Part shown: piece by piece, positions 42,920 through 51,036 of the stretch
Numbering within the stretch: position 1 is the stretch's first letter
How the letters are laid out: every line of letters begins with the position of its first letter
Source of the DNA: Kitasatospora sp. CB01950
GTDB taxonomy: Bacteria > Actinomycetota > Actinomycetes > Streptomycetales > Streptomycetaceae
Assembly (NCBI RefSeq): GCF_001905465.1
Contig: NZ_LISX01000004.1
Location: 431,667 to 495,666 of the forward strand
DNA length: 64,000 nucleotides
Direction: 5' to 3'
The notes under the pieces: generated by a model
What the model was told of the DNA's origin: nothing
Seen by the model: the letters and a program-made list of their open reading frames with translations, nothing else
The model's database searches: none
Program-made: the position numbers and the translations under genes

Positions 42920-44563
42920 CTACAAGCCCGCGCCGCCCGCCATCTCCTCCGCCCCCACCCGCCGGATCACGGCCTCCACGTCCTTGCCCTCCGTGTCAGC
43001 CCGCCGGATCTGCCCGTCCCCGCCGAACCGGACCGCCAGCCGTGAGGCGTCGAAAGCGGGGCCGCTCTTCGTCGCGGGCGAGACCTCCACGAACGCGCCC
43101 GCGTGTAGCAGCAGGTCCCGCTTGCCCGCCGTGTCCGCCGCCTTCCAATGCTGACGGAACGTCTGCCCGGTGGGCACCTCCACCACCCCGGCGGGCCTGG
43201 CGGTGCGCTGCTTCTCCTTCAGCGAGGCGACGCGTTCTTCGAGCTTGGCGTACTGCGCGGCATAACGGTCCGCGCCGTCGTCGCCCTTGAACAGCCCCCG
43301 GTCGTACCGGTCCTTCTCCAAGTTGGACAGTGCTTCCCGCGCCTGCCTGATCTGTGGGCGGAAGTCCTCTCCGGCCTGCTCGACCATGCGCACCACGGGC
43401 AGCTTGCCGAAGGACTCCAGGAAGCGGGCCTCCACGTGGTTCTCCATCGACTCCCCGGCGATGCTCACGCCATAGCAGTCGATCTGCTCCCCGCCCTGTC
43501 GCTTCTTCAACCGGCCGATGCACCGGTACCGGAGCCGTCCGCCCGCCACGTAGGTGTACATCCGGAAACCGCACAGCGCGCAGTGGACGATGCCCCGGAG
43601 CAGTGACGTGCCTTCGCGCCGCCGGTCGCCGGGGTTGCTGCGGCGCTCCAGTTCGTCCTGGAGGGCCTGCCAAGTGTCCATGTCCAGGATCGGCGTCCGG
43701 TTGACCAGTGGCAGGCCGTCCGTCCGCAGAATGGGCTTACCGTCCTCGATCACCTGGCCGAGCAACTGCGGGTTGGTGAGCAGGCTCCGCAGCGTGGTCG
43801 TGTACCACTTCTTCGAGTCGCTGCGCTTGCCGGTGGTCTGCCGGGAGGTGTGGCCGGGCGACGGGATTCCGGCCTTGCTCAGGTCGGCTGCGACGGTCAT
43901 CAGAGAGTCCTTGGCGAGGATGCGCTCCACGATCCCGTGAACGGTCCTGGCCTCCTCCGGGTTGACCTCCAGCACCTTCCCCGGACCGTCCGGGTTGGGG
44001 GCCACGCGGTAGCCGTACGGGACGCGCCCGCCCGTATACCGGCCCTCCCGCCGCAGGTGTTCGTGGGCGCTGGAGACACGCATGCCGATGGTGTCGGACT
44101 CCAACTCGGCAAAGACCGCGATCACCTTCGCCATGGCGCGGCCCATGGAGGTGGTCAGGTCCAGTGGTTCTGTCGCCGACGCCAGCGCGACGTCCGCCGC
44201 CTCCGTGATCCGCATGATCTCGGCGAAGTCCACGGTGGAGCGGGCAAGCCGGTCGATCTTGAAGAATACGACGACGTCCAATTCGGTTAGCCTCGACAGA
44301 ACCCGCTGGAGGCCGGGCCGTTCAAGCCCGCGCGAAAAGCCCGAGACGTCGATGTCCTCTTCGACGGCGACGACGGTCCACCCCCGGGCCTGGCAGAGCG
44401 CTTCACAGGCGGCGCGCTGCCGCTCGGGAGACGTCGTTTCCTCTGTCTCGCGCGATAGGCGAACATAGATGGCTGCGCGCAATCCGGTGGTGCCGGCCGG
44501 AACGCCCTTCGGGCGACGGGCACGGGGCATGGCCCGGACAGCGGCAGTTGTGGCGTCGGTCAC
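42920..44563 (-). CDS. Large serine recombinase (integrase)
   Basis: A 547-residue phage/ICE-type serine integrase. The N-terminal catalytic domain has the active serine in YVRLSRETEE near residue 37, with FFKIDRLARSTVDFAEIM near 100 and MAKVIAVFAELESDTIGMRVSSAHE near 150. A 'recombinase' domain follows (GGRVPYGYRVAPNPD near 185; NPEEARTVHGIVERIL near 205), then the zinc ribbon (HCALCGF and RCIGRLKK...IDCYGV) and a coiled-coil Glu/Lys-rich segment near 420-470. It is the probable integrase of the element. Its start (GTG at 44563) lies only 37 bp from attR, so its upstream region changes on excision. Confidence 0.93.
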   Translation of the reverse strand: MTDATTAAVRAMPRARRPKGVPAGTTGLRAAIYVRLSRETEETTSPERQRAACEALCQARGWTVVAVEEDIDVSGFSRGLERPGLQRVLSRLTELDVVVFFKIDRLARSTVDFAEIMRITEAADVALASATEPLDLTTSMGRAMAKVIAVFAELESDTIGMRVSSAHEHLRREGRYTGGRVPYGYRVAPNPDGPGKVLEVNPEEARTVHGIVERILAKDSLMTVAADLSKAGIPSPGHTSRQTTGKRSDSKKWYTTTLRSLLTNPQLLGQVIEDGKPILRTDGLPLVNRTPILDMDTWQALQDELERRSNPGDRRREGTSLLRGIVHCALCGFRMYTYVAGGRLRYRCIGRLKKRQGGEQIDCYGVSIAGESMENHVEARFLESFGKLPVVRMVEQAGEDFRPQIRQAREALSNLEKDRYDRGLFKGDDGADRYAAQYAKLEERVASLKEKQRTARPAGVVEVPTGQTFRQHWKAADTAGKRDLLLHAGAFVEVSPATKSGPAFDASRLAVRFGGDGQIRRADTEGKDVEAVIRRVGAEEMAGGAGL

Positions 44564-44590
44564 TCGGCGATCCTAACCGTGGAGGTATGC

Positions 44591-46219
44591 GTGTCCTGCT
44601 TGATCGTGCAGAGCGACAAGACGCTGCTGTTGGAGATCGACCATCCGCAGGCGGCGGAGTGCCGGCGGGTGATCGCGCCGTTCGCGGAGTTGGAGCGCGC
44701 GCCGGAGCACATCCACACGTACCGGGTGACACCGCTGGGGCTGTGGAACGCGCGGGCTGCGGGGCACGACGCCGAGCAGGTGGTGGACGCCCTGGTGACG
44801 TACTCGCGGTACCCGGTGCCGCACGCGCTGCTGGTGGACGTCGCGGACACCATGGCGCGGTACGGGCGACTGCAGCTGCAGAAGCACCCGGTGCACGGGC
44901 TGGTGCTGTCCACCACGGACCGGCCGGTGCTGGAGGAGGTGCTGCGGTCGAAGAAGATCGCGCCGCTGGTCGGGGCCCGGGTGGACCCGGACACGGTGGT
45001 GGTGCACCCGTCGGAGCGCGGGCAGATCAAGCAGATGCTGCTGAAGCTGGGCTGGCCGGCCGAGGACCACGCCGGGTACGTGGACGGCGAGTCGCACCCG
45101 ATCGACCTGGAGGAGAACGGCTGGGAGCTGCGCCCGTACCAGCGGCACGCGGTGGACGGCTTCTGGCACGGCGGCTCCGGCGTCGTGGTGCTGCCGTGCG
45201 GCGCGGGCAAGACGCTGGTGGGCGCGGCGGCGATGGCGGAGGCCAAGGCGACCACGCTGATCCTGGTGACCAACACGGTCTCGGCCCGGCAGTGGAAGCA
45301 CGAGCTGATCAAGCGGACCTCGCTGACCGAGGACGAGATCGGCGAGTACAGCGGCACCCGCAAGGAGATCCGCCCGGTGACCATCGCCACCTACCAGGTG
45401 ATGACCACCAAGCGGAAGGGCGTGTACCCGCACCTGGAGCTGTTCGACGCCCGCAACTGGGGCCTGGTGGTCTACGACGAGGTGCACCTGCTGCCGGCGC
45501 CGGTGTTCAAGTTCACCGCCGACCTGCAGGCCCGCCGCCGGCTGGGCCTGACGGCGACGCTGGTGCGCGAGGACGGCCGGGAGGGCGACGTGTTCTCGCT
45601 GATCGGCCCGAAGCGGTTCGACGCCCCGTGGAAGGAGATCGAGGCGCAGGGCTACATCGCGCCCGCCGACTGCTGCGAGGTCCGGGTGACGCTCTCCGAC
45701 TCGGAGCGGCTGACGTACGCGACCGCCGAGCCGGAGGAGAAGTACCGGTTCTGTTCGACCACGGCGACCAAGCGCCGGGTGGTGGAGCGGCTGGTGGAGA
45801 AGCACAAGGGCGACCAGACGCTGGTCATCGGCCAGTACATCGACCAGCTGGACGAGTTGGGCGAGGCGCTGGGCGCCCCGGTGATCAAGGGCGAGACGTC
45901 GAACGCGCAGCGCGAGAAGCTGTTCGACGCGTTCCGCTCGAAGGAGATCGGCGTGCTGGTGGTCTCGAAGGTCGCGAACTTCTCGATCGACCTGCCGGAG
46001 GCCACGGTGGCCATCCAGGTGTCGGGCACGTTCGGCTCCCGTCAGGAGGAGGCGCAGCGGCTGGGCCGGGTGCTGCGGCCGAAGGCGGACGGGCACGCGG
46101 CGCACTTCTACTCGGTGGTCGCCCGGGACACCGTGGACCAGGACTTCGCGGCGCACCGGCAGCGCTTCCTGGCCGAGCAGGGTTACGCGTACCGGATCGT
46201 CGACGCCGACGACCTGTAG
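44591..46219 (+). CDS. DNA repair helicase XPB (with start codon supplied by the inserted element)
   Basis: A 542-residue superfamily 2 helicase of the bacterial XPB type that unwinds DNA in repair. Visible motifs: Walker A GAGKTLVGAAAMAEAK near residue 205, DEVH box VVYDEVHLLPAPV near 297, GLTATLVREDGREGD near 320 (the XPB-specific RED), QYIDQLDELGEALGAPV near 418 and QRLGRVLRPKADG near 490. Streptomycete XPB normally begins MNGPLIVQSDKTLLLE; here the element replaces this with VSCLIVQSDKTLLLE. The new start is GTG 44591 with GGAGG at 44581-44585; GTG 44579 and TTG 44600 are alternatives. Expression now depends on sequence within the element. Confidence 0.93.
   Translation: MSCLIVQSDKTLLLEIDHPQAAECRRVIAPFAELERAPEHIHTYRVTPLGLWNARAAGHDAEQVVDALVTYSRYPVPHALLVDVADTMARYGRLQLQKHPVHGLVLSTTDRPVLEEVLRSKKIAPLVGARVDPDTVVVHPSERGQIKQMLLKLGWPAEDHAGYVDGESHPIDLEENGWELRPYQRHAVDGFWHGGSGVVVLPCGAGKTLVGAAAMAEAKATTLILVTNTVSARQWKHELIKRTSLTEDEIGEYSGTRKEIRPVTIATYQVMTTKRKGVYPHLELFDARNWGLVVYDEVHLLPAPVFKFTADLQARRRLGLTATLVREDGREGDVFSLIGPKRFDAPWKEIEAQGYIAPADCCEVRVTLSDSERLTYATAEPEEKYRFCSTTATKRRVVERLVEKHKGDQTLVIGQYIDQLDELGEALGAPVIKGETSNAQREKLFDAFRSKEIGVLVVSKVANFSIDLPEATVAIQVSGTFGSRQEEAQRLGRVLRPKADGHAAHFYSVVARDTVDQDFAAHRQRFLAEQGYAYRIVDADDL
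44601..44610. other. attR core
   Basis: TGATCGTGCA, right copy. It is inside the XPB frame (L-I-V-Q), so recombination at the core keeps the helicase reading frame. Confidence 0.8.
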
Positions 46220-46227
46220 GCGAGGGG

Positions 46228-46383
46228 CTACATCTTGACGCCGTCGCGCCCGAGGAAGAGGACGCGCGCGGCGGTGTCGAGGACGATGCCGACGTTGCGG
46301 ACGGCGTTGGCGAGGGGGTTCCGGCGGCGCTCCGAGGCGCTGTGGGAGCCGTTGAACTGCGGGTTCATGGGTGCGGTCGTCAT
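46228..46383 (-). CDS. Small conserved hypothetical protein
   Basis: 51 residues: MTTAPMNPQFNGSHSASERR, then RNPLANAVRNVGIVLDTAARVLFLGRDGVKM. The amphipathic, aromatic-poor C-terminal half could associate with membranes. Start chosen as the ATG of MTTAP; the longer frame has no support. The function is unknown. It ends 8 bp from the convergent XPB stop. Confidence 0.6.
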   Translation of the reverse strand: MTTAPMNPQFNGSHSASERRRNPLANAVRNVGIVLDTAARVLFLGRDGVKM

Positions 46384-46697
46384 GTCTCCACGGTAGGTTC
46401 GCGCCCCCGCGGCGGGCATCAGCCGAAAGGCCGTACCTGGCGGGCGGCCGGTCGTCCCGCAGGCGTAGCGACCCCTACTCCGCCCAGGGGGGTGATCCCC
46501 CAGGGGAGGCCCGGGGGAAAGGATTCGCCCCTCGGCGGCGGCGGGTCTAGGATCGTCCGTCTGCCCCTCCCGAAACGTGGTGCCGCGTCGGCAGCCGTGG
46601 GAGGGTGCCGGCCGCTCGGAAACCGGCCGGTGTCCCTTCACCGTGAGCCAAGACGAGTCCGCCGCCCCTGGATGCCGGGCGGCCGGGAAGGTCCGCC
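46384..46697. promoter_or_regulatory. Divergent spacer upstream of helD
   Basis: 314 bases with no gene. A GGGGG-TGAT-CCCCC inverted repeat at 46488-46501 lies in it, within CCCAGGGGGGTGATCCCCCA. It could be an operator for one of the two divergent genes. Nothing else was recognised. Confidence 0.35.
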
Positions 46698-48764
46698 GTG
46701 CACTCCCCCACCCCTACCGACACGTTCGCCGCCGACACCGATCCGCTGGGCCGCGAACGCTCCCACCTGGCCGCCTCCCGGGCCGCGCTGAAGGCGATGC
46801 GGGAGGACGTCGAGGCGCTCGACCTGCGTGACGTCACCGGCACCTGGGTGTCCGCGCTGGTGCTGCAGAAGCAGATCGACGAACGGATCAAGGCGCTCGC
46901 CGACCTCGCGCACACCCCGCTGTTCTTCGGCCGGCTGGACTACCTGCACGCGATCAGCGAGGCCGAGTCGGAGGGCAGCGGCGGCGAGCAGTTCTACATC
47001 GGCCGCCGGCACGTCCACGACGCCGGCGGCGACCCGATGGTGATCGACTGGCGCGCGCCGGTCTCCCAGCCGTTCTACCGGGCCAGCCGCACGGACCCGA
47101 TGGACGTCGCCAAGCGCCGCCGATTCGGTTACACCGGCGGCGAGTTGACGGCCTACGAGGACGAGAACCTGTCCGATCCGGACGAGAGCGACACGCGCTC
47201 CGCGCTCCTCGCCGCCGAGATCGAGAAGCCCCGCGTCGGCCCGATGCGCGACATCGTCGCCACCATCCAGCCCGAGCAGGACGAGATCGTCCGCGCCGAC
47301 ATCACCGGCACCGTCTGCGTCCAGGGCGCCCCCGGCACCGGGAAGACCGCTGTCGGCCTGCACCGTGTCGCCTACCTGCTGTACGCGCACCGCGAGCGGC
47401 TGGCCCGCACCGGCACCCTGGTGGTCGGACCGAACCGGTCCTTCCTCCAGTACATCGAGCAAGTCCTGCCCGCCCTCGGCGAGTTGGATGTCGCGCAGGC
47501 CACCGTGCAGGAACTCGTCGGCCACGTCGAGGTGCGCGGCGCCGACACCGCCGACGCCGCCCGGATCAAGGGCGACGCCCGGATGGCCCGGGTGCTGCGC
47601 AACGCCGTCCGGGCCGGGATCACCGTGCCGACCGAGCCCTGCATGGTGGTCCGCGGCTCCCGCCGATGGCGCGTCCCGGCGTACGAACTGGAAGAGATCG
47701 TCCGCGAGTTGATGGACCGCGACATCCGCTACGGCGCTGCCGCCGAGGCCCTCCCGCAGCGGATCGCGCACGCCATTCTGGTCAAGATGGAACACGGCGG
47801 CGAGGCCCCCGACGACCGGGTGCAGGACGCGGTCGCCCGCAACACCTCCGTCAAGGCTGTCGTCAAGGCCAGCTGGCCGGCCGTCGACCCGGCCAAGCTG
47901 GTGCACCGCCTGCTCACCGACGCCGCGTTCCTGGCCGCCGCCGCGGACGGCATCCTGTCGTCCGAGGAACAGGCCACGATCCGGTGGACCACGGCGCGCT
48001 CCGCCCGCACCGCGCCGTGGTCTGCCGCCGACGCCGTCCTGATCGACGAGACCGCCGACCTGGTCCACCGCACCCCGTCGCTCGGCCACGTGGTCGTCGA
48101 CGAGGCCCAGGACCTCTCTCCCATGCAGTACCGCGCCGTCGGCCGCCGCTGCACCACCGGCTCCGCGACCGTCCTCGGCGACCTCGCCCAGGGCACCACC
48201 CCGTGGGCGACCGGCAGTTGGCAGGAGGCCCTGCACCACCTCGGCAAGGACGGCGCGCACATCGAGGAACTCACCCAGGGCTTCCGCGTCCCCGGCGAGG
48301 TCATCGCCTACGCCTCCCGCCTCCTCCCGGCGATCGCACCCGGGCTCGCCCCCGCGACCTCCGTCCGCGACGCGCCCGGCTCGCTCAGCATCCGCCACGT
48401 GCCCTCCGGGCGGGACGAAGCCGTCCTCGCCGCCTGCCGCGACGCGCTCCGCCACGAGGGCTCGGTCGGCCTGATCGCCGCCGACGCCCGCATCCCCGAG
48501 CTCGCCGCGGCGCTCGAAGCCGCGGGGCTGCCCTGCCTGGAGCCCGGCACCGAGACCACCGCCGACGCCCGGCTCACCCTCGTCCCGGCCTCCCTCGCCA
48601 AGGGCCTCGAATACGACTACGTCGTCCTCGACGAACCCACCGCGATCATCGCCGGCGAACCCGACCACCGCACCGGCCTGCGCCGCCTCTACGTCTCCCT
48701 GACCCGCGCGGTCTCGGGGCTGACGGTGCTCCACACGGACCCGCTGCCGGAAGAGCTGAGCTAG
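46698..48764 (+). CDS. HelD-type SF1 helicase-like protein (RNA polymerase recycling factor)
   Basis: A 688-residue UvrD/Rep-like ATPase. Walker A is GAPGTGKTAVGLHRVAYLL near residue 216, Walker B VVVDEAQDLSPMQYRAVGRR near 465, and the late GLRRLYVSLTRAVSGLTVLH is motif VI. The N-terminal 100 residues are helical (LGRERSHLAASRAALKAMREDVEALD) and are followed by FFGRLDYLHAI and WRAPVSQPFYRA segments typical of actinobacterial HelD proteins, which remove stalled RNA polymerase from DNA. Some relatives protect against rifampicin; whether this one does cannot be told. It starts at a GTG. Confidence 0.88.
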   Translation: MHSPTPTDTFAADTDPLGRERSHLAASRAALKAMREDVEALDLRDVTGTWVSALVLQKQIDERIKALADLAHTPLFFGRLDYLHAISEAESEGSGGEQFYIGRRHVHDAGGDPMVIDWRAPVSQPFYRASRTDPMDVAKRRRFGYTGGELTAYEDENLSDPDESDTRSALLAAEIEKPRVGPMRDIVATIQPEQDEIVRADITGTVCVQGAPGTGKTAVGLHRVAYLLYAHRERLARTGTLVVGPNRSFLQYIEQVLPALGELDVAQATVQELVGHVEVRGADTADAARIKGDARMARVLRNAVRAGITVPTEPCMVVRGSRRWRVPAYELEEIVRELMDRDIRYGAAAEALPQRIAHAILVKMEHGGEAPDDRVQDAVARNTSVKAVVKASWPAVDPAKLVHRLLTDAAFLAAAADGILSSEEQATIRWTTARSARTAPWSAADAVLIDETADLVHRTPSLGHVVVDEAQDLSPMQYRAVGRRCTTGSATVLGDLAQGTTPWATGSWQEALHHLGKDGAHIEELTQGFRVPGEVIAYASRLLPAIAPGLAPATSVRDAPGSLSIRHVPSGRDEAVLAACRDALRHEGSVGLIAADARIPELAAALEAAGLPCLEPGTETTADARLTLVPASLAKGLEYDYVVLDEPTAIIAGEPDHRTGLRRLYVSLTRAVSGLTVLHTDPLPEELS

Positions 48765-48773
48765 CGAGCACCA

Positions 48774-48905
48774 CCAGGGGCGCGGGGAACTGCGCGACAA
48801 GCGCAGGTCACGTCCGCAAGGTCGCGATCACGTGCAGGTCATTGCCCTGCATCGCGATCTTGCGGACGTGGTGCGTTCCCCTTCGCGCAGTTCCCCGCGC
48901 CCCCA
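48774..48905. repeat. Composite palindromic repeat, copy D (complete)
   Basis: Outer arm CCAGGGGCGCGGGGAACTGC continuing to GCGA at 48774-48797, with its complement ending at 48905. Inner arms GTCCGCAAGGTCGCGAT (48812-48828) and ATCGCGATCTTGCGGAC (48851-48867) pair with one mismatch. It is the best-preserved copy and lies between convergent helD and cutC. Confidence 0.9.
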
Positions 48906-48910
48906 GTTGC

Positions 48911-49597
48911 TCACCCTCCGATCAGAGTTCGCCATTCTGCGACCTTGCCCGCGTCGACCGCCCCCGCCCAGCCGCCGGTGCGCGCCGCCCCGCCGATGTG
49001 GAACGCGTCGAGGCCCGCCGCCCGCAGTTCGGGGACGTGTTCGGCGCGGAGGCCGCCGCCGACCAGGATCTGCTGGCGGTAGCCGGGCTCGCCGGACTTG
49101 GCGAGTTCGCCGAGGAGGACCTCCCGCCCGGCGTCCACGCCGGTCGCCGCGCCGGAGGTGAGGAAGGTGTCGAGCCCGGGCAGGTCGGTGACGGCGGCGC
49201 GGACCTCGGAGCGGTCGACGCTGTGGTCGATGGCCCGGTGGAACGTCCAGCGGCAGCCGGAGACGGCGTCGGCGACCGCGCGGGTCGCTTCCAGGTCGAC
49301 CGCGCCGTCGGGGGTGAGGAATCCGAAGACGAACTCCTCCGCCCCCTCGGCGCGGAGCGCCGCGGTGCGGGCCAGCAGCACGTCGAGGTCGCCGGGGGTG
49401 AAGCCGTCGCGGATGCGGAGCATGACCCGCAGCGGCAGCGAGACGGCGGCGCGGATCGCGGCGAAGTCCCGGACGGTGGGGGTGAGCCCGTCGGCGGCCA
49501 TGTCGGTGACCAGTTCGAGGCGGTCCGCGCCGCCCGACTCGGCGGCCCTGGCGTCCTGGGGGGTCAGCGCGATCACTTCGAACATTGGTCTAGACAT
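48911..49597 (-). CDS. cutC: Copper homeostasis protein CutC family
   Basis: A 228-residue TIM-barrel protein. The CutC pattern is clear: EVIALTPQDARAAESGGADR, then LELVTDMAADGLTPT, the LPLRVMLRIRDGF strand, FVFGFLTPDGAVD, and WTFHRAIDHSVDR. The late GLDTFLTSGAATG and ILVGGGLRAEHVPELRAAGLDAFHIG also fit. The copper role is disputed for the family. The ATG at 49597 (MSRPM) is used; the ATG 12 nt later is possible. Confidence 0.9.
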   Translation of the reverse strand: MSRPMFEVIALTPQDARAAESGGADRLELVTDMAADGLTPTVRDFAAIRAAVSLPLRVMLRIRDGFTPGDLDVLLARTAALRAEGAEEFVFGFLTPDGAVDLEATRAVADAVSGCRWTFHRAIDHSVDRSEVRAAVTDLPGLDTFLTSGAATGVDAGREVLLGELAKSGEPGYRQQILVGGGLRAEHVPELRAAGLDAFHIGGAARTGGWAGAVDAGKVAEWRTLIGG

Positions 49598-49710
49598 ATC
49601 CGATAGCCTGCCACATCGACCCGCCCCGAGCGACCCCCATCGACCGTTCGGCCCCGCATCCTCCTCCGTTCGCTCCCCGCTGGTGTCCCGTTCGCCCGAT
49701 CCGCTCCCGT

Positions 49711-50670
49711 TCAGCCCAACGGGGAGGCGATCTGACGCCGCGTCGGACGGACGGATCCGAGCAGCCGGTACGCCAGCAGCAGCCCCGCCGCGGTGCCGAA
49801 CGCGTAGGGCGCGGCCCGCCACACGCCGCCGAGCTGCTCCCAGAGCGAGAACAGGCTGAAGCCCGCGGTCAGCGGCAGCAGGGCGAGGCCGAGCGCGGCG
49901 GGCAGCAGCCGGTCGCGGGCGGCGAACAGCACCAGCAGCAGCGGGATCAGCAGCAGCGCGATCGGCCACCAGCCGTCCATCAGGTTGCGGGTGTCGTAGC
50001 CGCCCTGGGCGCGGGTGACCGCGAAGCCGGCTGCCGCACCGGCCAGGATCAGCAGCCGGTCTGTTCGGCCGTGCGAATCGGCCGGGCGGGTCGGGGCGAC
50101 GGCCAGCATCAGACCGCCCAGCAGGTAGGGCACCAGGGCGGTGGTCTCGTAGGCGAAGAACCAGCCGCTCCACACCCCGCTGGCCGGCAGGCTCAGCGCG
50201 GCGTACCCGATCCGGACGGCGCCGAGCAGCGCCACCACGGTGCCCAGGAGTCGGACGGCCCGCCAGGCGCCGAGCGCGGCGGCGGCGACCAGCAGCAGCG
50301 GAATGACGGCGAGGCCCAGGACGGCGATGTTCTCGACCAGTTGGGGCCACGGCAGGTCGGTCCCGGAGCGGGCGGCGCGAGTGATCCTGTACTCCCGCCA
50401 GTCGCCGACGCCGGGCAGGACGGCGAGGCCGAGCAGGGCGCCGACCAGCAGGGGGGCCGCGGCGGCCAGCAGCCGGCCGACCAGCGCGGTCTCGGTCAGG
50501 CCGGTGCGCAGCCGCAGGCCGTACGCGGCGAGGTCGAGGGCTTCGCGGGCGGTGGCGAGGCGGCCGGAGCCGGCGGTGGTGTCGGCGAACACCTCGGCGA
50601 GTTCGGCGCCCCGGTCGCGGCGGTAGTGGGCGGGGTAGAGCGCGAGGGCGGTGCGCAGGGCCATGCTCAT
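49711..50670 (-). CDS. Multi-pass membrane protein linked to PadR
   Basis: A 319-residue protein. The N-terminal part (MSMALRTALALYPAHYRRDR, then GAELAEVFADTT) resembles the short cytoplasmic helical domain found in membrane proteins next to PadR regulators. About eight transmembrane helices follow. Its start overlaps the padR stop by 4 nt (ATGA), so it is translated coupled to padR. The function is unknown. Confidence 0.78.
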   Translation of the reverse strand: MSMALRTALALYPAHYRRDRGAELAEVFADTTAGSGRLATAREALDLAAYGLRLRTGLTETALVGRLLAAAAPLLVGALLGLAVLPGVGDWREYRITRAARSGTDLPWPQLVENIAVLGLAVIPLLLVAAAALGAWRAVRLLGTVVALLGAVRIGYAALSLPASGVWSGWFFAYETTALVPYLLGGLMLAVAPTRPADSHGRTDRLLILAGAAAGFAVTRAQGGYDTRNLMDGWWPIALLLIPLLLVLFAARDRLLPAALGLALLPLTAGFSLFSLWEQLGGVWRAAPYAFGTAAGLLLAYRLLGSVRPTRRQIASPLG

Positions 50671-51011
50671 GCGGTCGCTCCCCGGGGGCGGACGGCGCCG
50701 CCGAGGCGGCGCTGCGCCTCGGCGGCGACGGTGCGCAGCCGTTCGGCCTCGGTGGCCAGGATGCCCCGGCCGGTGTCGGTGAGGGCGTAGGTGCGGCGGG
50801 CCCGGCCGTCCACGATCTCCTCGGCGGCGACCTCGATCAGGCCCTGCTGGAGCAGCCGGTCGAGTGCGCCGTACAGGGTTCCGGTGCGGAGCCTCACCCG
50901 CCCCCCGGAGATCGCGTCGACCTCCTGGATCAGCGCGTATCCGTGCCGGGGGGCGTCCGCGAGGGCGGTGAGCAGCAGCAGGGTGGGTTCCTGCATGGCG
51001 CGTTCAGTCAT
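50667..51011 (-). CDS. PadR-family transcriptional regulator
   Basis: A 114-residue winged-helix repressor: PTLLLLTALADAPRHGYAL near residue 9, then LRTGTLYGALDRLLQQGLI near 42 and the wing DGRARRTYALTDTGRGIL near 68. It lies between the ABC transporter genes and the membrane protein. An ACTACATATA motif is next to its start and another copy lies upstream of the ABC operon, suggesting it represses both. A TATATGT-like -10 within 7-10 nt of the ATG suggests a leaderless transcript. Confidence 0.92.
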   Translation of the reverse strand: MTERAMQEPTLLLLTALADAPRHGYALIQEVDAISGGRVRLRTGTLYGALDRLLQQGLIEVAAEEIVDGRARRTYALTDTGRGILATEAERLRTVAAEAQRRLGGAVRPRGATA

Positions 51012-51014
51012 ACG

Positions 51015-51024
51015 ACTACATATA
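51015..51024. promoter_or_regulatory. PadR-linked motif at padR promoter
   Basis: ACTACATATA directly upstream of padR, identical to the motif at 54541-54550 in front of the ABC operon. AT-rich like this, it stands out in the GC-rich background. Confidence 0.5.
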
Positions 51025-51036
51025 TCGCCGACCTGC

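Larger units (their letters stand above)
40174..44610. mobile_element. 4.4-kb integrative element inserted in the 5' end of the XPB gene
   Basis: The element is bounded by a 10-bp direct repeat TGATCGTGCA at 40174-40183 and 44601-44610. One end joins the true XPB start and the other the rest of XPB, so the insertion point is exact. Inside are an XRE regulator, three tiny genes, a small serine resolvase and a large serine recombinase next to the right end. The large serine recombinase is the likely integrase. No replication, conjugation or phage structural genes are visible, so it is either a minimal satellite/cargo element or a remnant. GC is locally lower, especially around 42725-42800. Confidence 0.85.

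Noticed and set aside
40174..44610. Reading the element as an actinomycete integrative and conjugative element
   Set aside because: No tra, rep, SsgA-like or tyrosine integrase genes are present and the target is not a tRNA. The recombinase is of the large serine type and the element is only 4.4 kb.
44548..46791. Open frame with ATG directly after GGAGGT (MRVLLDRAERQ...)
   Set aside because: The ATG at 44586 has a plausible ribosome-binding site, but its frame gives an Arg/Gly-rich product out of frame with the clear XPB motifs. The in-frame GTG at 44591 uses the same site.
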